Source: Lachnoclostridium sp.
GTDB lineage: Bacteria > Bacteroidota > Bacteroidia > Bacteroidales > Muribaculaceae
Direction: 5' to 3'
Length of the DNA: 64,000 nt
NCBI GenBank assembly: GCA_023667185.1
Contig: JAMPAP010000002.1
Location: 1-64,000 of the forward strand
The translations under genes were made by a program, and so were the position numbers. The number at the start of each line of letters is the position of its first letter. Within the stretch, counting starts at the first letter, position 1. The notes under the pieces are model-generated. The model saw nothing but the letters and a program-made list of their open reading frames with translations. It did not search any database and was not told the origin of the DNA. This document shows, piece after piece, positions 33,219-41,442 of this stretch.

Positions 33219-35651
33219 ATGGAAGATAACACTACATCAGGTAAAAATTCCAATAACTCAGCTAACGCAAACAACGTTAATAACGTCCCTATTATGGACG
33301 TGATTTTCATGACTTTGCGCCACTGGCCATGGATTTTGTTGTCAGTATTTATATGTGTAGGGGCGGCTTATCTGTACCTTCTCAAGACGCCGAGCATAGT
33401 ATCACGCACGGCTGAGATACAAATTAAAGACGAGACAAAAGGTAATTCAGTTGATACTCAGGGATTGTCAGATCTTGGATTATTTCAGTCAAAGACTAAC
33501 GTGCAGAATGAAATTCTGAATCTGAAGTCGAAAGACCTTACCGAAGAGGTGGTGAAAAGCCTTGGGCTGGATGTAAACTACTATCATAAGGGGAAGTTCC
33601 GCAATATCGTAGTCTATGGCACTGAGCAACCTGTGAAGCTCGTTCTTGCTGACGTGGCTCCCGAGGAGCGTTTTTCATTTGACCTCACTGTTAGCGGTGA
33701 TGGTAAGGTGAAAATAGAGGACATGGAGATAGGACCGGATGATGAGACTCTATCCACTACTTTCACCGGCGCTCTTAATGATACAATCACTACACCTGTT
33801 GGTAAGATGATTGTAACCCCCGGTCCGGCATACACCAAGGGTGAGAAAGTGGAATTGCTGATCAAGAAGATCCCCTTGCGTGCTGCTCGTGACATATATA
33901 ATTCGCAACTTAATGTGGCGATGTCTGACGAGAAGAGCTCCGTGATACGTCTTACCGTGTCAGACGAGTCAGTGCAGCGTGCTGATGATTTCCTGAGTGC
34001 TCTTATCGGTGCATATAACGAGAGTTGGCTCCGCGACCGTAACCAGATAGCAATTTCTACATCCAACTTTATTAACGAGCGTCTCGGAGTGATCGAGAGC
34101 GAGCTCGGAAATGTCGACTCTGATATTTCTTCTTACAAGAGTGCTAATCTCGTGCCGAATGTTGATGCTGCCGCCTCGATGTATATGAGCCAGAGCCAGC
34201 AGACTGAGCAGCAGATACTTGAACTCAATAATCAGCTGCAGATGACAAGGTATATCCGCTCTTATCTTGCCAATGGGAGCGCTGACCAGCTACTTCCGGC
34301 CAACTCCGGCATCAGTAATGCAAATATTGGTTCATTAATCTCGGAATACAATACCAAACTACTTCAGCGTAACAACTTAGCATCGAAATCATCGGATTCT
34401 AACCCGCTGGTTGTTCAGCTTGATGATCAGCTCAAAGCTGAGCGACAGGTCATCATCCGCACAGTAGATAATGAGATTACAAATCTAAATGCACAAATCA
34501 AATCACTGAAGAATACTGAAGCTCAACTCGTATCGCGCATCGCGTCTAATCCTACCCAGGCCAAAAATCTTCTCTCGGTTGAACGTCAGCAGAAGGTGAA
34601 GGAGTCGCTTTATCTCTTCCTGCTGCAAAAGCGCGAGGAAAACGAGCTCTCTCAGGCATTCACTGCCTACAATACCCGTATTGTGAACCGCCCCGGAGCG
34701 TCAGGCGTCCCCCCTACTCCCAACAAGCGCAATATTCTTGCTATCTCATTCCTGCTCGGTCTGGCGATACCTTTCGGTATTACATATCTTAGCGAGATGA
34801 CTAATACGAAAGTACGCGGACGCAAGGATCTTGAGAATATGACCCCGCCGCTGCTTGGTGAGATTCCGCAGTATATGCCGGTGGACAAGCTCAAACTTAA
34901 AGGTAATGACATCTCATCACGCGAGATTCTCGTCAAGCCCAAGAGTCGTAACATTATTAATGAGGCGTTCCGTGTGCTTCGTACCAACGTTGAGTTTTCT
35001 CGCGTCAATAAGGACGGATGTAACATTATCGCTATTACCTCATTTAATCCCGGTAGCGGTAAATCGTTCATCACAATGAACCTTGGGGCTGCGTTATCAA
35101 TTAAAAACAAGAAAGTGCTTGTGATTGATGGTGATATGCGACATGGTTCGTCGTCAAATTATCTTGACAAAACTGATGTCGGTCTGGCCGACTATCTGAG
35201 TGGAGAGACTGACGATGTAAAATCGATGCTCGTCAGCCCCGAGGATATACCGGCCATGAAAGTGCTCACCATCGGTACGATGCCTCCCAACCCTACCGAA
35301 CTTCTTGAGTCGCCACGCTTCGGCGCACTGCTTGAGCAGCTCCGTCCCTACTTTGACTATATTATTATCGACTGTCCGCCTATCGAGGTTGTGGCTGATG
35401 CTCAGATCATCGATCAGTTTGCTGACCGCACAATTTTCGTGGTACGTGCCGGCTTGCTCGAGCGCACTATGCTTCCCGAACTTGACCGCCTGTATGGTGA
35501 AAAAAAATACAAGCACATCGCTGTTATCCTCAACGGTACACAGAGCAGTCGAGGCCGATATGGTTATGGACACTCTTATCGCTATGGTTATGGCTATGGT
35601 TATGGCTATGGCTATCACTATGGCAGCGATAAGAAGAACTCCAAAAAGTAA
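33219..35651 (+). CDS. Wzc-like polysaccharide copolymerase and tyrosine autokinase
   Basis: The 810-aa inner-membrane protein sets chain length and couples export. A Wzz domain with two transmembrane helices (about residues 35-55 and 505-525) encloses a periplasmic coiled-coil region. The cytoplasmic BY-kinase has Walker A FNPGSGKS near 610, Walker A' VIDGDMRHG near 637 and Walker B IIIDCPP near 715. The C-terminal 30 residues alternate Tyr and Gly, the expected autophosphorylation cluster but unusually repetitive. A hairpin lies between this gene and the next. Confidence 0.94.
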   Translation: MEDNTTSGKNSNNSANANNVNNVPIMDVIFMTLRHWPWILLSVFICVGAAYLYLLKTPSIVSRTAEIQIKDETKGNSVDTQGLSDLGLFQSKTNVQNEILNLKSKDLTEEVVKSLGLDVNYYHKGKFRNIVVYGTEQPVKLVLADVAPEERFSFDLTVSGDGKVKIEDMEIGPDDETLSTTFTGALNDTITTPVGKMIVTPGPAYTKGEKVELLIKKIPLRAARDIYNSQLNVAMSDEKSSVIRLTVSDESVQRADDFLSALIGAYNESWLRDRNQIAISTSNFINERLGVIESELGNVDSDISSYKSANLVPNVDAAASMYMSQSQQTEQQILELNNQLQMTRYIRSYLANGSADQLLPANSGISNANIGSLISEYNTKLLQRNNLASKSSDSNPLVVQLDDQLKAERQVIIRTVDNEITNLNAQIKSLKNTEAQLVSRIASNPTQAKNLLSVERQQKVKESLYLFLLQKREENELSQAFTAYNTRIVNRPGASGVPPTPNKRNILAISFLLGLAIPFGITYLSEMTNTKVRGRKDLENMTPPLLGEIPQYMPVDKLKLKGNDISSREILVKPKSRNIINEAFRVLRTNVEFSRVNKDGCNIIAITSFNPGSGKSFITMNLGAALSIKNKKVLVIDGDMRHGSSSNYLDKTDVGLADYLSGETDDVKSMLVSPEDIPAMKVLTIGTMPPNPTELLESPRFGALLEQLRPYFDYIIIDCPPIEVVADAQIIDQFADRTIFVVRAGLLERTMLPELDRLYGEKKYKHIAVILNGTQSSRGRYGYGHSYRYGYGYGYGYGYHYGSDKKNSKK

Positions 35652-35662
35652 ATCATCTATGT

Positions 35663-35693
35663 ATCTTCCCGCAGTAACTTACTGCGGGAAGAT
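35663..35693 (+). terminator. Perfect hairpin between wzc-like and dehydratase genes
   Basis: ATCTTCCCGCAGT (35663-35675) and ACTGCGGGAAGAT (35681-35693) form a 13-base-pair stem with a five-base loop. The following bases TCTAATT are a poor U-tract, so it may be a partial terminator or a processing and stability element. Confidence 0.75.
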
Positions 35694-35729
35694 TCTAATT
35701 GCATACACAATAAGTACATAATTTTATTC

Positions 35730-37643
35730 ATGGTAACCCAATATTTATCACAACTCTTCTCCTGGTACTTCACTCGACAAGCATTACCATACTGGTGTAT
35801 TTTGTTGCTGGATATTGTACTGACGGCAGTTTCATTATTTTTCTCCTATGTGCTGATCCAACGTATTGATTTGTGGGACGTAGATGTACCCAAGGTAATG
35901 GAGGCAATAGCGATATACCTTGTGTGCTTTATTATAGGCTTCAGGGTATATCACACTTACAGTGGAGTGATCCGGTATTCATCGTTTATTGACTTGCTTA
36001 AAATCACAAAGGCCTCGATCATGGGCGGCATAATGTCAGTGCTCGCTTCTTTTGTTATATCAAAATATCTGATATACTACCCCATTGCGGCTATCGTGCT
36101 TGGTACGTTGGCCGCTACAGCATTGATGTGGCTTGTCAGAGTGTTTGTAAAGCTGATTTACGATGTCTCGGTAATCAATAGCCAGAAGCGTATTAAGGTG
36201 TTCATCTACGGCGTCAGAGAGGGAGGTATTGCACTTGCAAAAAGTATCCGCTCTGATGAGAATTCGCCATTCATTCTTTCGGGATTCATTTCTGATAGAA
36301 AAATCATGGTGGGCAAGCGACTGATGGGTGTCTCTATCTTCGCCAATGATGAGGATATCGTAGAGAAGATGAAGAAGCATGGAGCCACTGCCCTGCTCGT
36401 ATCGCCTCTTAAGAATGAGGAGATTCGAAACAATCATGATATGGTGGACCGTATGATCAATGCCGGTATAAAGATCCACATGATGTCAGGCTCTACGGAA
36501 TGGGATGGAAAATCAGAGGTCGGCTACACGCAGCTTCGCGAAGTCAGTGTAGAGGATCTACTGCCCCGTGAGATTATAGAGGTGGATATGGATGCCGTAG
36601 GTGATCTTATCCGCGGAAAACGCATCCTCATCACCGGAGCTGCCGGAAGTATTGGCTCGGAAATGGTAAGGCAGATCGCGCCCTATCAACCGGCCGAACT
36701 AATGCTGATCGATCAGGCCGAGACACCGCTTCATGATATTCGCCTGATGATGGCTAAGGATTTCTTCGGAGTAAAATCTCATACTATCGTTGCCGATATC
36801 GCCAATGAGCGGCGAATGGAGGAGATATTCAGCTCTTTCCGTCCGGAATATGTGTTTCACGCTGCTGCTTACAAGCATGTGCCAATGATGGAGGATAATC
36901 CTTCAGAGTGCATTGAGAATAATGTCAACGGTACGCGCGTCATTGCTGACCTTGCTGTGAAGTACGGAACAAGGAAATTTGTGATGGTGTCAACTGACAA
37001 GGCTGTAAATCCCACTAATGTGATGGGCTGCTCGAAACGTCTTTGCGAGATTTATGTGCAGTCGCTCGACAAGGCTATCAAGGATGGAAATGTCAAGGGA
37101 GAGACAAAATTTGTAACAACCCGTTTCGGTAACGTCCTTGGCTCGAATGGCTCGGTTATCCCCTTATTCAAGCGGCAGATTAAAGCCGGAGGTCCTGTCA
37201 CGGTGACTCATCCCGATATCATCCGCTACTTCATGCTTATTCCCGAGGCCTGCAAGCTCGTGCTTGAGGCCGGAACGATGGGCAACGGTGGCGAAATCTA
37301 TGTATTTGACATGGGTAAACCGGTGAAGATAGTTGATCTTGCCCGCCGTATGATAACACTTAGTGGAGCCAAAGATATAGAGATAAAATTTACCGGACTG
37401 CGTGACGGCGAAAAGCTATACGAAGAAGTCCTTAATGAGAAGGAGACAACCCTTCCCACTTTCCACGAAAAGATCAAGATAGCCAAAGTGCGCGAATATG
37501 AATATGTTACGGTAAATCAGCAGATGATTGACCTGATACATTTGGCCATAAGCAGCGATGACATGACCATAGTCCGCGCTATGAAGGATCTCGTACCGGA
37601 GTTCAAGAGTCAACACTCCAAATACGAGGCTCTTGACAAATAA
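35730..37643 (+). CDS. Membrane nucleotide-sugar 4,6-dehydratase (CapD/WbpM type)
   Basis: The 637-aa protein has four N-terminal transmembrane helices (about 15-135). A CoA-binding-like domain and then a short-chain dehydratase domain follow. The nucleotide-binding loop ITGAAGSIGSEMVRQI is near residue 300, the STDKAVNPTNVMGCSKRL segment near 428, and TRFGNVLGSNGSVIPLF near 465. The catalytic Tyr is Met (NVMGCSK), as in the long WbpM class. It probably converts UDP-GlcNAc to a 4-keto sugar for surface glycan. It converges on rfbB with one base between stops. Confidence 0.92.
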   Translation: MVTQYLSQLFSWYFTRQALPYWCILLLDIVLTAVSLFFSYVLIQRIDLWDVDVPKVMEAIAIYLVCFIIGFRVYHTYSGVIRYSSFIDLLKITKASIMGGIMSVLASFVISKYLIYYPIAAIVLGTLAATALMWLVRVFVKLIYDVSVINSQKRIKVFIYGVREGGIALAKSIRSDENSPFILSGFISDRKIMVGKRLMGVSIFANDEDIVEKMKKHGATALLVSPLKNEEIRNNHDMVDRMINAGIKIHMMSGSTEWDGKSEVGYTQLREVSVEDLLPREIIEVDMDAVGDLIRGKRILITGAAGSIGSEMVRQIAPYQPAELMLIDQAETPLHDIRLMMAKDFFGVKSHTIVADIANERRMEEIFSSFRPEYVFHAAAYKHVPMMEDNPSECIENNVNGTRVIADLAVKYGTRKFVMVSTDKAVNPTNVMGCSKRLCEIYVQSLDKAIKDGNVKGETKFVTTRFGNVLGSNGSVIPLFKRQIKAGGPVTVTHPDIIRYFMLIPEACKLVLEAGTMGNGGEIYVFDMGKPVKIVDLARRMITLSGAKDIEIKFTGLRDGEKLYEEVLNEKETTLPTFHEKIKIAKVREYEYVTVNQQMIDLIHLAISSDDMTIVRAMKDLVPEFKSQHSKYEALDK

Positions 37644-37644
37644 G

Positions 37645-38778
37645 TCATCGGTTGCGATACATTGAATCGTAGTAACGCTCGTATTCGCCCGAGGTTATAT
37701 TGTCCATCCACTCCTGATTGTCAAGATACCATCTGACAGTCTTTTCGATACCTTCTTCAAATTGCAGCGAGGGCTCCCAACCGAGTTCCCGCTGTAATTT
37801 TCGGGAGTCGATGGCGTAGCGCATATCGTGACCTGGCCTGTCAGTTACGTATGTGATTAGCTCATCGCTATAGCCCTCGGGATTGCCGAGCAGGCGGTCG
37901 ACGGTACGGATCAGCACCCGAATGATATCTATGTTTTTCCACTCGTTAAATCCTCCTATATTATATGTGTCGGCTATTTTGCCATTGTGGAAAATCGTAT
38001 CGATGGCTCGGGCGTGATCTTCGACAAACAGCCAGTCACGTACGTTTTCGCCTTTGCCATATACAGGAAGTGGTTTGTGGTGACGGATATTGTTGATAAA
38101 CAGAGGGATAAGTTTTTCCGGAAATTGATATGGGCCATAGTTGTTCGAGCAGTTGGTCACGATTACAGGTAATCCATAAGTGTCGTGATATGCTCTTACG
38201 AAATGGTCAGAAGAAGCTTTGGATGCCGAGTAAGGTGAGTGAGGATTATATTTTGTTGACTCCGTGAAAAAGTCAGCTCCGTAAGCCAGATGATTTGATG
38301 AAGAAGCCACTGTGGTGAACGGCGAGGGTATCCCGTCGGGGTCGGTTAGTTTGAGCGCCCCGTACACCTCATCAGTGGAAATATGGTAAAACAGTTTCCC
38401 CGAGTATTTTTCAGGTAGTGACTCCCAATATTCTTTTGCGCTCTGAAGCAGTGCAAGAGTACCCATGATATTTGTCCGGGCGAATGTAAAGGGATCTTTT
38501 ATAGACCGATCCACGTGGCTTTCTGCCGCAAGATGGATCACGCCGTCGATATTGTACTCACGGAAAATCTTTCTCATCCCTTCGAGGTCAGCTATATCAG
38601 CCTTCACAAAAGTATAGTTAGGGCTGTTCTCTACATCCTTGAGATTGGCGAGATTGCCGGCGTAAGTGAGCTTGTCAAGATTTATGATGTGGTAGTCAGG
38701 ATATTTTGTGACAAAAAGCCTTACTACATGGCTGCCTATAAACCCGGCACCACCGGTTATGAGAATATTACGCTTCAT
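37645..38778 (-). CDS. rfbB: dTDP-glucose 4,6-dehydratase RfbB
   Basis: The 377-aa short-chain dehydrogenase performs the second step of dTDP-L-rhamnose synthesis. NAD loop ITGGAGFIGSHVVRLF is at the N-terminus, then HLAAESHVDRSI, FYHISTDEVYG, the catalytic YSASKASSDHFVRAY and NCSNNYGPYQFPEKLIPL. All of these are hallmark RfbB blocks. It is last in the leftward rfbA-C-D-B operon, overlapping rfbD by 11 bases. Confidence 0.97.
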   Translation of the reverse strand: MKRNILITGGAGFIGSHVVRLFVTKYPDYHIINLDKLTYAGNLANLKDVENSPNYTFVKADIADLEGMRKIFREYNIDGVIHLAAESHVDRSIKDPFTFARTNIMGTLALLQSAKEYWESLPEKYSGKLFYHISTDEVYGALKLTDPDGIPSPFTTVASSSNHLAYGADFFTESTKYNPHSPYSASKASSDHFVRAYHDTYGLPVIVTNCSNNYGPYQFPEKLIPLFINNIRHHKPLPVYGKGENVRDWLFVEDHARAIDTIFHNGKIADTYNIGGFNEWKNIDIIRVLIRTVDRLLGNPEGYSDELITYVTDRPGHDMRYAIDSRKLQRELGWEPSLQFEEGIEKTVRWYLDNQEWMDNITSGEYERYYDSMYRNR

Positions 38779-39634
38779 GGGTCAAATTGTTGATGCAAAT
38801 TTTGAGAGAATCTGTCCAATAGGGAATCTGCCGATCGAACGTAGATTTATATTTCGTTTTGTCCAATACGGAATAAGCCGGCCTCTTTACCGGCGAAGGA
38901 AATTCATCAGAGTGACAAGGCTGGATATTACAATCACTGTACCCGGCCATCTGTGAGATGGCTTTTGCAAAATCATACCATGAGCAAACGCCCTCGTTTG
39001 AGAAATGATATATTCCGAAGTTGCCCTCAAATTTTCTCTTAGCTATAATATCGATGATGGCATCGGCCAGATCACGAGCGTAAGTGGGAGTGCCGCATTG
39101 GTCAAAAACCACATTAAGATCCTTCTTATTAGAGGTAAGGTCAAGCATGGTCTTCACGAAATTTTTTCCATACTCGGAGTAAAGCCAAGAAGTGCGGAGG
39201 ATAATGGCTTTGCATCTGCTTCGGGCAATTTCTTTTTCACCCTCCAGTTTGGTCATACCATAAACGCCGATGGGATTTGTAGGCTCGTCTTCTTTGATAG
39301 GGATGTTATTTTCACCACCGAATACGTAATCGGTGGAAATATGAATCAGCACTCCGTCATTTTCCCTAATGGCACAGGCGAGATTGGCTGCAGCCCGGGC
39401 ATTGAGAAGCATGGCTTTATCATAATCGCTTTCAGCCTTGTTGACATCAGTATAAGCCGCGCAGTTCACAATGATATTAATATTGTGGTCAGCTACGGTT
39501 TTTCTGACGGCGCCCTCATCGGTAATGTCGAGCTCATTGACATCGGTGAAAATGTAATTATCACTCATGCCATTAGATACGAGGCGGAGTTCAGAACCGA
39601 GCTGCCCGTTTGCACCGGTGACGAGAACGTTCAT
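38768..39634 (-). CDS. rfbD: dTDP-4-dehydrorhamnose reductase RfbD
   Basis: The 288-aa enzyme reduces the 4-keto intermediate to dTDP-L-rhamnose. The N-terminal GANGQLGSELR loop, NCAAYTDVNKAE, HISTDYVFGG and catalytic YGMTKLEGEKEI are all present, then RTSWLYSEYGKNFVKTML. Its start overlaps rfbC by four bases and its end overlaps rfbB. Confidence 0.96.
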   Translation of the reverse strand: MNVLVTGANGQLGSELRLVSNGMSDNYIFTDVNELDITDEGAVRKTVADHNINIIVNCAAYTDVNKAESDYDKAMLLNARAAANLACAIRENDGVLIHISTDYVFGGENNIPIKEDEPTNPIGVYGMTKLEGEKEIARSRCKAIILRTSWLYSEYGKNFVKTMLDLTSNKKDLNVVFDQCGTPTYARDLADAIIDIIAKRKFEGNFGIYHFSNEGVCSWYDFAKAISQMAGYSDCNIQPCHSDEFPSPVKRPAYSVLDKTKYKSTFDRQIPYWTDSLKICINNLTHEA

Positions 39635-40185
39635 ATCTTGAAAGGTGATTTAAAGTCCTTAAACAAATCGTATGCCTTGTCCTTATCAGAGAGAATTGCC
39701 GAGGCGGGATCTATCCCCCACTTTATGCTGAGCGAATTATCAAGTATAGAGATTCCTGATTCAGCCTCAGGATGATAATATTCATCACATTTGTACTGGA
39801 AAATAGCGTAGTCTGACAATACGGCAAAACCGTGGGCAAAACCTTTGGCGATGAAAAACTGACGATGATTTTCTTCCGATAGCACCACGGCAATATGTTT
39901 GCCGTAAGTAGGCGAGCCGAGCCGGATATCGACAGCTACATCAATTACCGTGCCCTTGACGCATCTTACGAGTTTGGCCTGTGCGAACGGCGGCCGCTGG
40001 AAATGCAAACCTCGCATCACATGGCGTGACGAACAGCTCTCATTATCCTGCACGAAATTTACCGGGGCGATCTTCTCGTTAAACTCCTCCTGCTTAAAGC
40101 TTTCAAAGAAATATCCGCGATTGTCACCAAACACTTTAGGCTCAATGATCAATGCTCCCTCTATATCAGTTTTAATTACATTCAT
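39631..40185 (-). CDS. rfbC: dTDP-4-dehydrorhamnose 3,5-epimerase RfbC
   Basis: The 184-aa cupin-type epimerase carries FGDNRGYFFESF near residue 19 and RGLHFQRPPFAQAKLVRC near 59, holding the catalytic His. The D-V-R-LGSPTYGK segment and FFIAKGFAHGFAVLSD follow. Length is normal. It lies nine bases after rfbA and supplies rhamnose precursors for the surface polysaccharide. Confidence 0.97.
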   Translation of the reverse strand: MNVIKTDIEGALIIEPKVFGDNRGYFFESFKQEEFNEKIAPVNFVQDNESCSSRHVMRGLHFQRPPFAQAKLVRCVKGTVIDVAVDIRLGSPTYGKHIAVVLSEENHRQFFIAKGFAHGFAVLSDYAIFQYKCDEYYHPEAESGISILDNSLSIKWGIDPASAILSDKDKAYDLFKDFKSPFKI

Positions 40186-40194
40186 CTTTATAAC

Positions 40195-41097
40195 TTACAG
40201 ATTTGAAAATTGAGTGCGGTCAATCTCATCAACTACCTTCATCAGATATTGACCATACTGGTTTTTCAGCATAGGTGTGGCTATATCTATCATTTTCTGC
40301 CTGTCAATCCATCCGTTGCGATAGGCAATGCCTTCAAGGCAGGCGATCTTCAGTCCCTGACGCTTTTCGAGCACCTCCACATAAATTGATGCTTCGGCCA
40401 GCGAATCGTGTGTACCCGTATCGAGCCACGCAAACCCTCTCGGGAGAGTCTTCACCATGAGATTCCCTTTGCTGAGAAAAGCTTGATTCACAGAGGTTAT
40501 CTCCAGTTCGCCTCTTGCCGACGGCTTGATCAGTGAAGCAATTTTCACCACCTCATTAGGATAAAAATATAGACCGACAACAGCATAGTTACTCTTAGGG
40601 TTGGCCGGTTTTTCCTCAATGGAGAGGCAATTTCCGTCGCGGTCAAACTCTGCCACGCCATATCTTTCAGGATCATTTACCCAATAGCCAAACACGGTAG
40701 CTTTACCCTCAGCCTCAACTAATTTCACAGAGTCATGAAGCATCTGAGTAAACCCGGCTCCATGGAAAATATTGTCGCCGAGCACAAGGCAGACATTGTC
40801 ATCTCCGATAAAATTCTTACCTATTATAAAAGCCTGAGCAAGGCCATCAGGTGAAGGCTGCTCGGCATATTCAAATCTTACACCATAGTCAGAGCCGTCG
40901 CCAAGCAATCGCTTGAATCCCTGCAGATCCTGAGGAGTGGATATAATAAGTATCTCCCTGATTCCCGCCATCATAAGCGTGGATATTGGGTAATAAACCA
41001 TCGGTTTATCATAAATCGGCAGGAGCTGCTTCGAGACTCCCTTGGTTATCGGATATAATCTTGTACCGGAACCTCCGGCCAAAACAATGCCTTTCAT
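40195..41097 (-). CDS. rfbA: Glucose-1-phosphate thymidylyltransferase RfbA
   Basis: The 300-aa nucleotidyltransferase starts the dTDP-rhamnose pathway from glucose-1-P and dTTP. The N-terminal [20 protein letters not shown] block is canonical, followed by [13 protein letters not shown] and [14 protein letters not shown]. It is the first gene of the leftward operon, driven by a -7 box at 41131-41124, and is divergent from rho. Confidence 0.97.
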   Translation of the reverse strand: MKGIVLAGGSGTRLYPITKGVSKQLLPIYDKPMVYYPISTLMMAGIREILIISTPQDLQGFKRLLGDGSDYGVRFEYAEQPSPDGLAQAFIIGKNFIGDDNVCLVLGDNIFHGAGFTQMLHDSVKLVEAEGKATVFGYWVNDPERYGVAEFDRDGNCLSIEEKPANPKSNYAVVGLYFYPNEVVKIASLIKPSARGELEITSVNQAFLSKGNLMVKTLPRGFAWLDTGTHDSLAEASIYVEVLEKRQGLKIACLEGIAYRNGWIDRQKMIDIATPMLKNQYGQYLMKVVDEIDRTQFSNL

Positions 41098-41123
41098 ATT
41101 AATTGAGTAGAATTATTTTAATG

Positions 41124-41131
41124 CAAAGATA
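41124..41131 (-). promoter_or_regulatory. -7 box of the rfbACDB operon
   Basis: TATCTTTG on the minus strand, 26 bases before the rfbA ATG, is a full -7 match. The expected -33 zone is T-rich but lacks an exact TTTG. Confidence 0.6.
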
Positions 41132-41442
41132 AATCATTTTCTGATTTTAAAAAACTTTAATCAATTATCATTTGTTTATTTGAAAGAATAGAGTTAACTT
41201 TGCAGTGATTTTTGAGGGCAATATATGGCAATATGTCAACTCTCCTGCCCTGATTGAAAAAACGAAATTTTCCTGTATTTCAATTTTCAAGATCATTCTC
41301 ACGTTGACTTTCTCATTCTGATTTTGAATTTCCCCCCTTATGAAGGAACTGATGTGATGACACGGCATCTTCGTTACCTCATGCAATTGTTAATATGTAG
41401 AATTATCAATACGAAACACCCGTTACAATACTTTCTGATAGT
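41132..41442 (+). other. rho-rfbA intergenic region with long rho leader
   Basis: The region between the divergent rfbA and rho genes carries both promoters. After the predicted rho start near 41208, about 235 bases of leader precede the ATG. They hold several C-rich stretches (for example around 41330) but no recognised RNA family or strong hairpin. A long leader would allow feedback by Rho on its own mRNA, which is known for other rho genes; here it is inference. Confidence 0.5.
41171..41202 (+). promoter_or_regulatory. Consensus promoter of rho
   Basis: TTTG (41171-41174) and TAACTTTG (41195-41202) are separated by exactly 20 bases. Transcription should start near 41208 and continue into rho, nadC and possibly lon. 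Confidence 0.85.

Noticed and set aside
35154-35618. 154-aa leftward frame starting with Ile-Ala-Ile-Thr repeats
   Set aside because: It is the antisense reading of the Tyr-Gly tail of the Wzc-like kinase and has no independent support.
37021-37050. Loss of the catalytic Tyr in the CapD-like dehydratase
   Set aside because: Met at this position is normal for the long membrane WbpM class, so it is not a defect.
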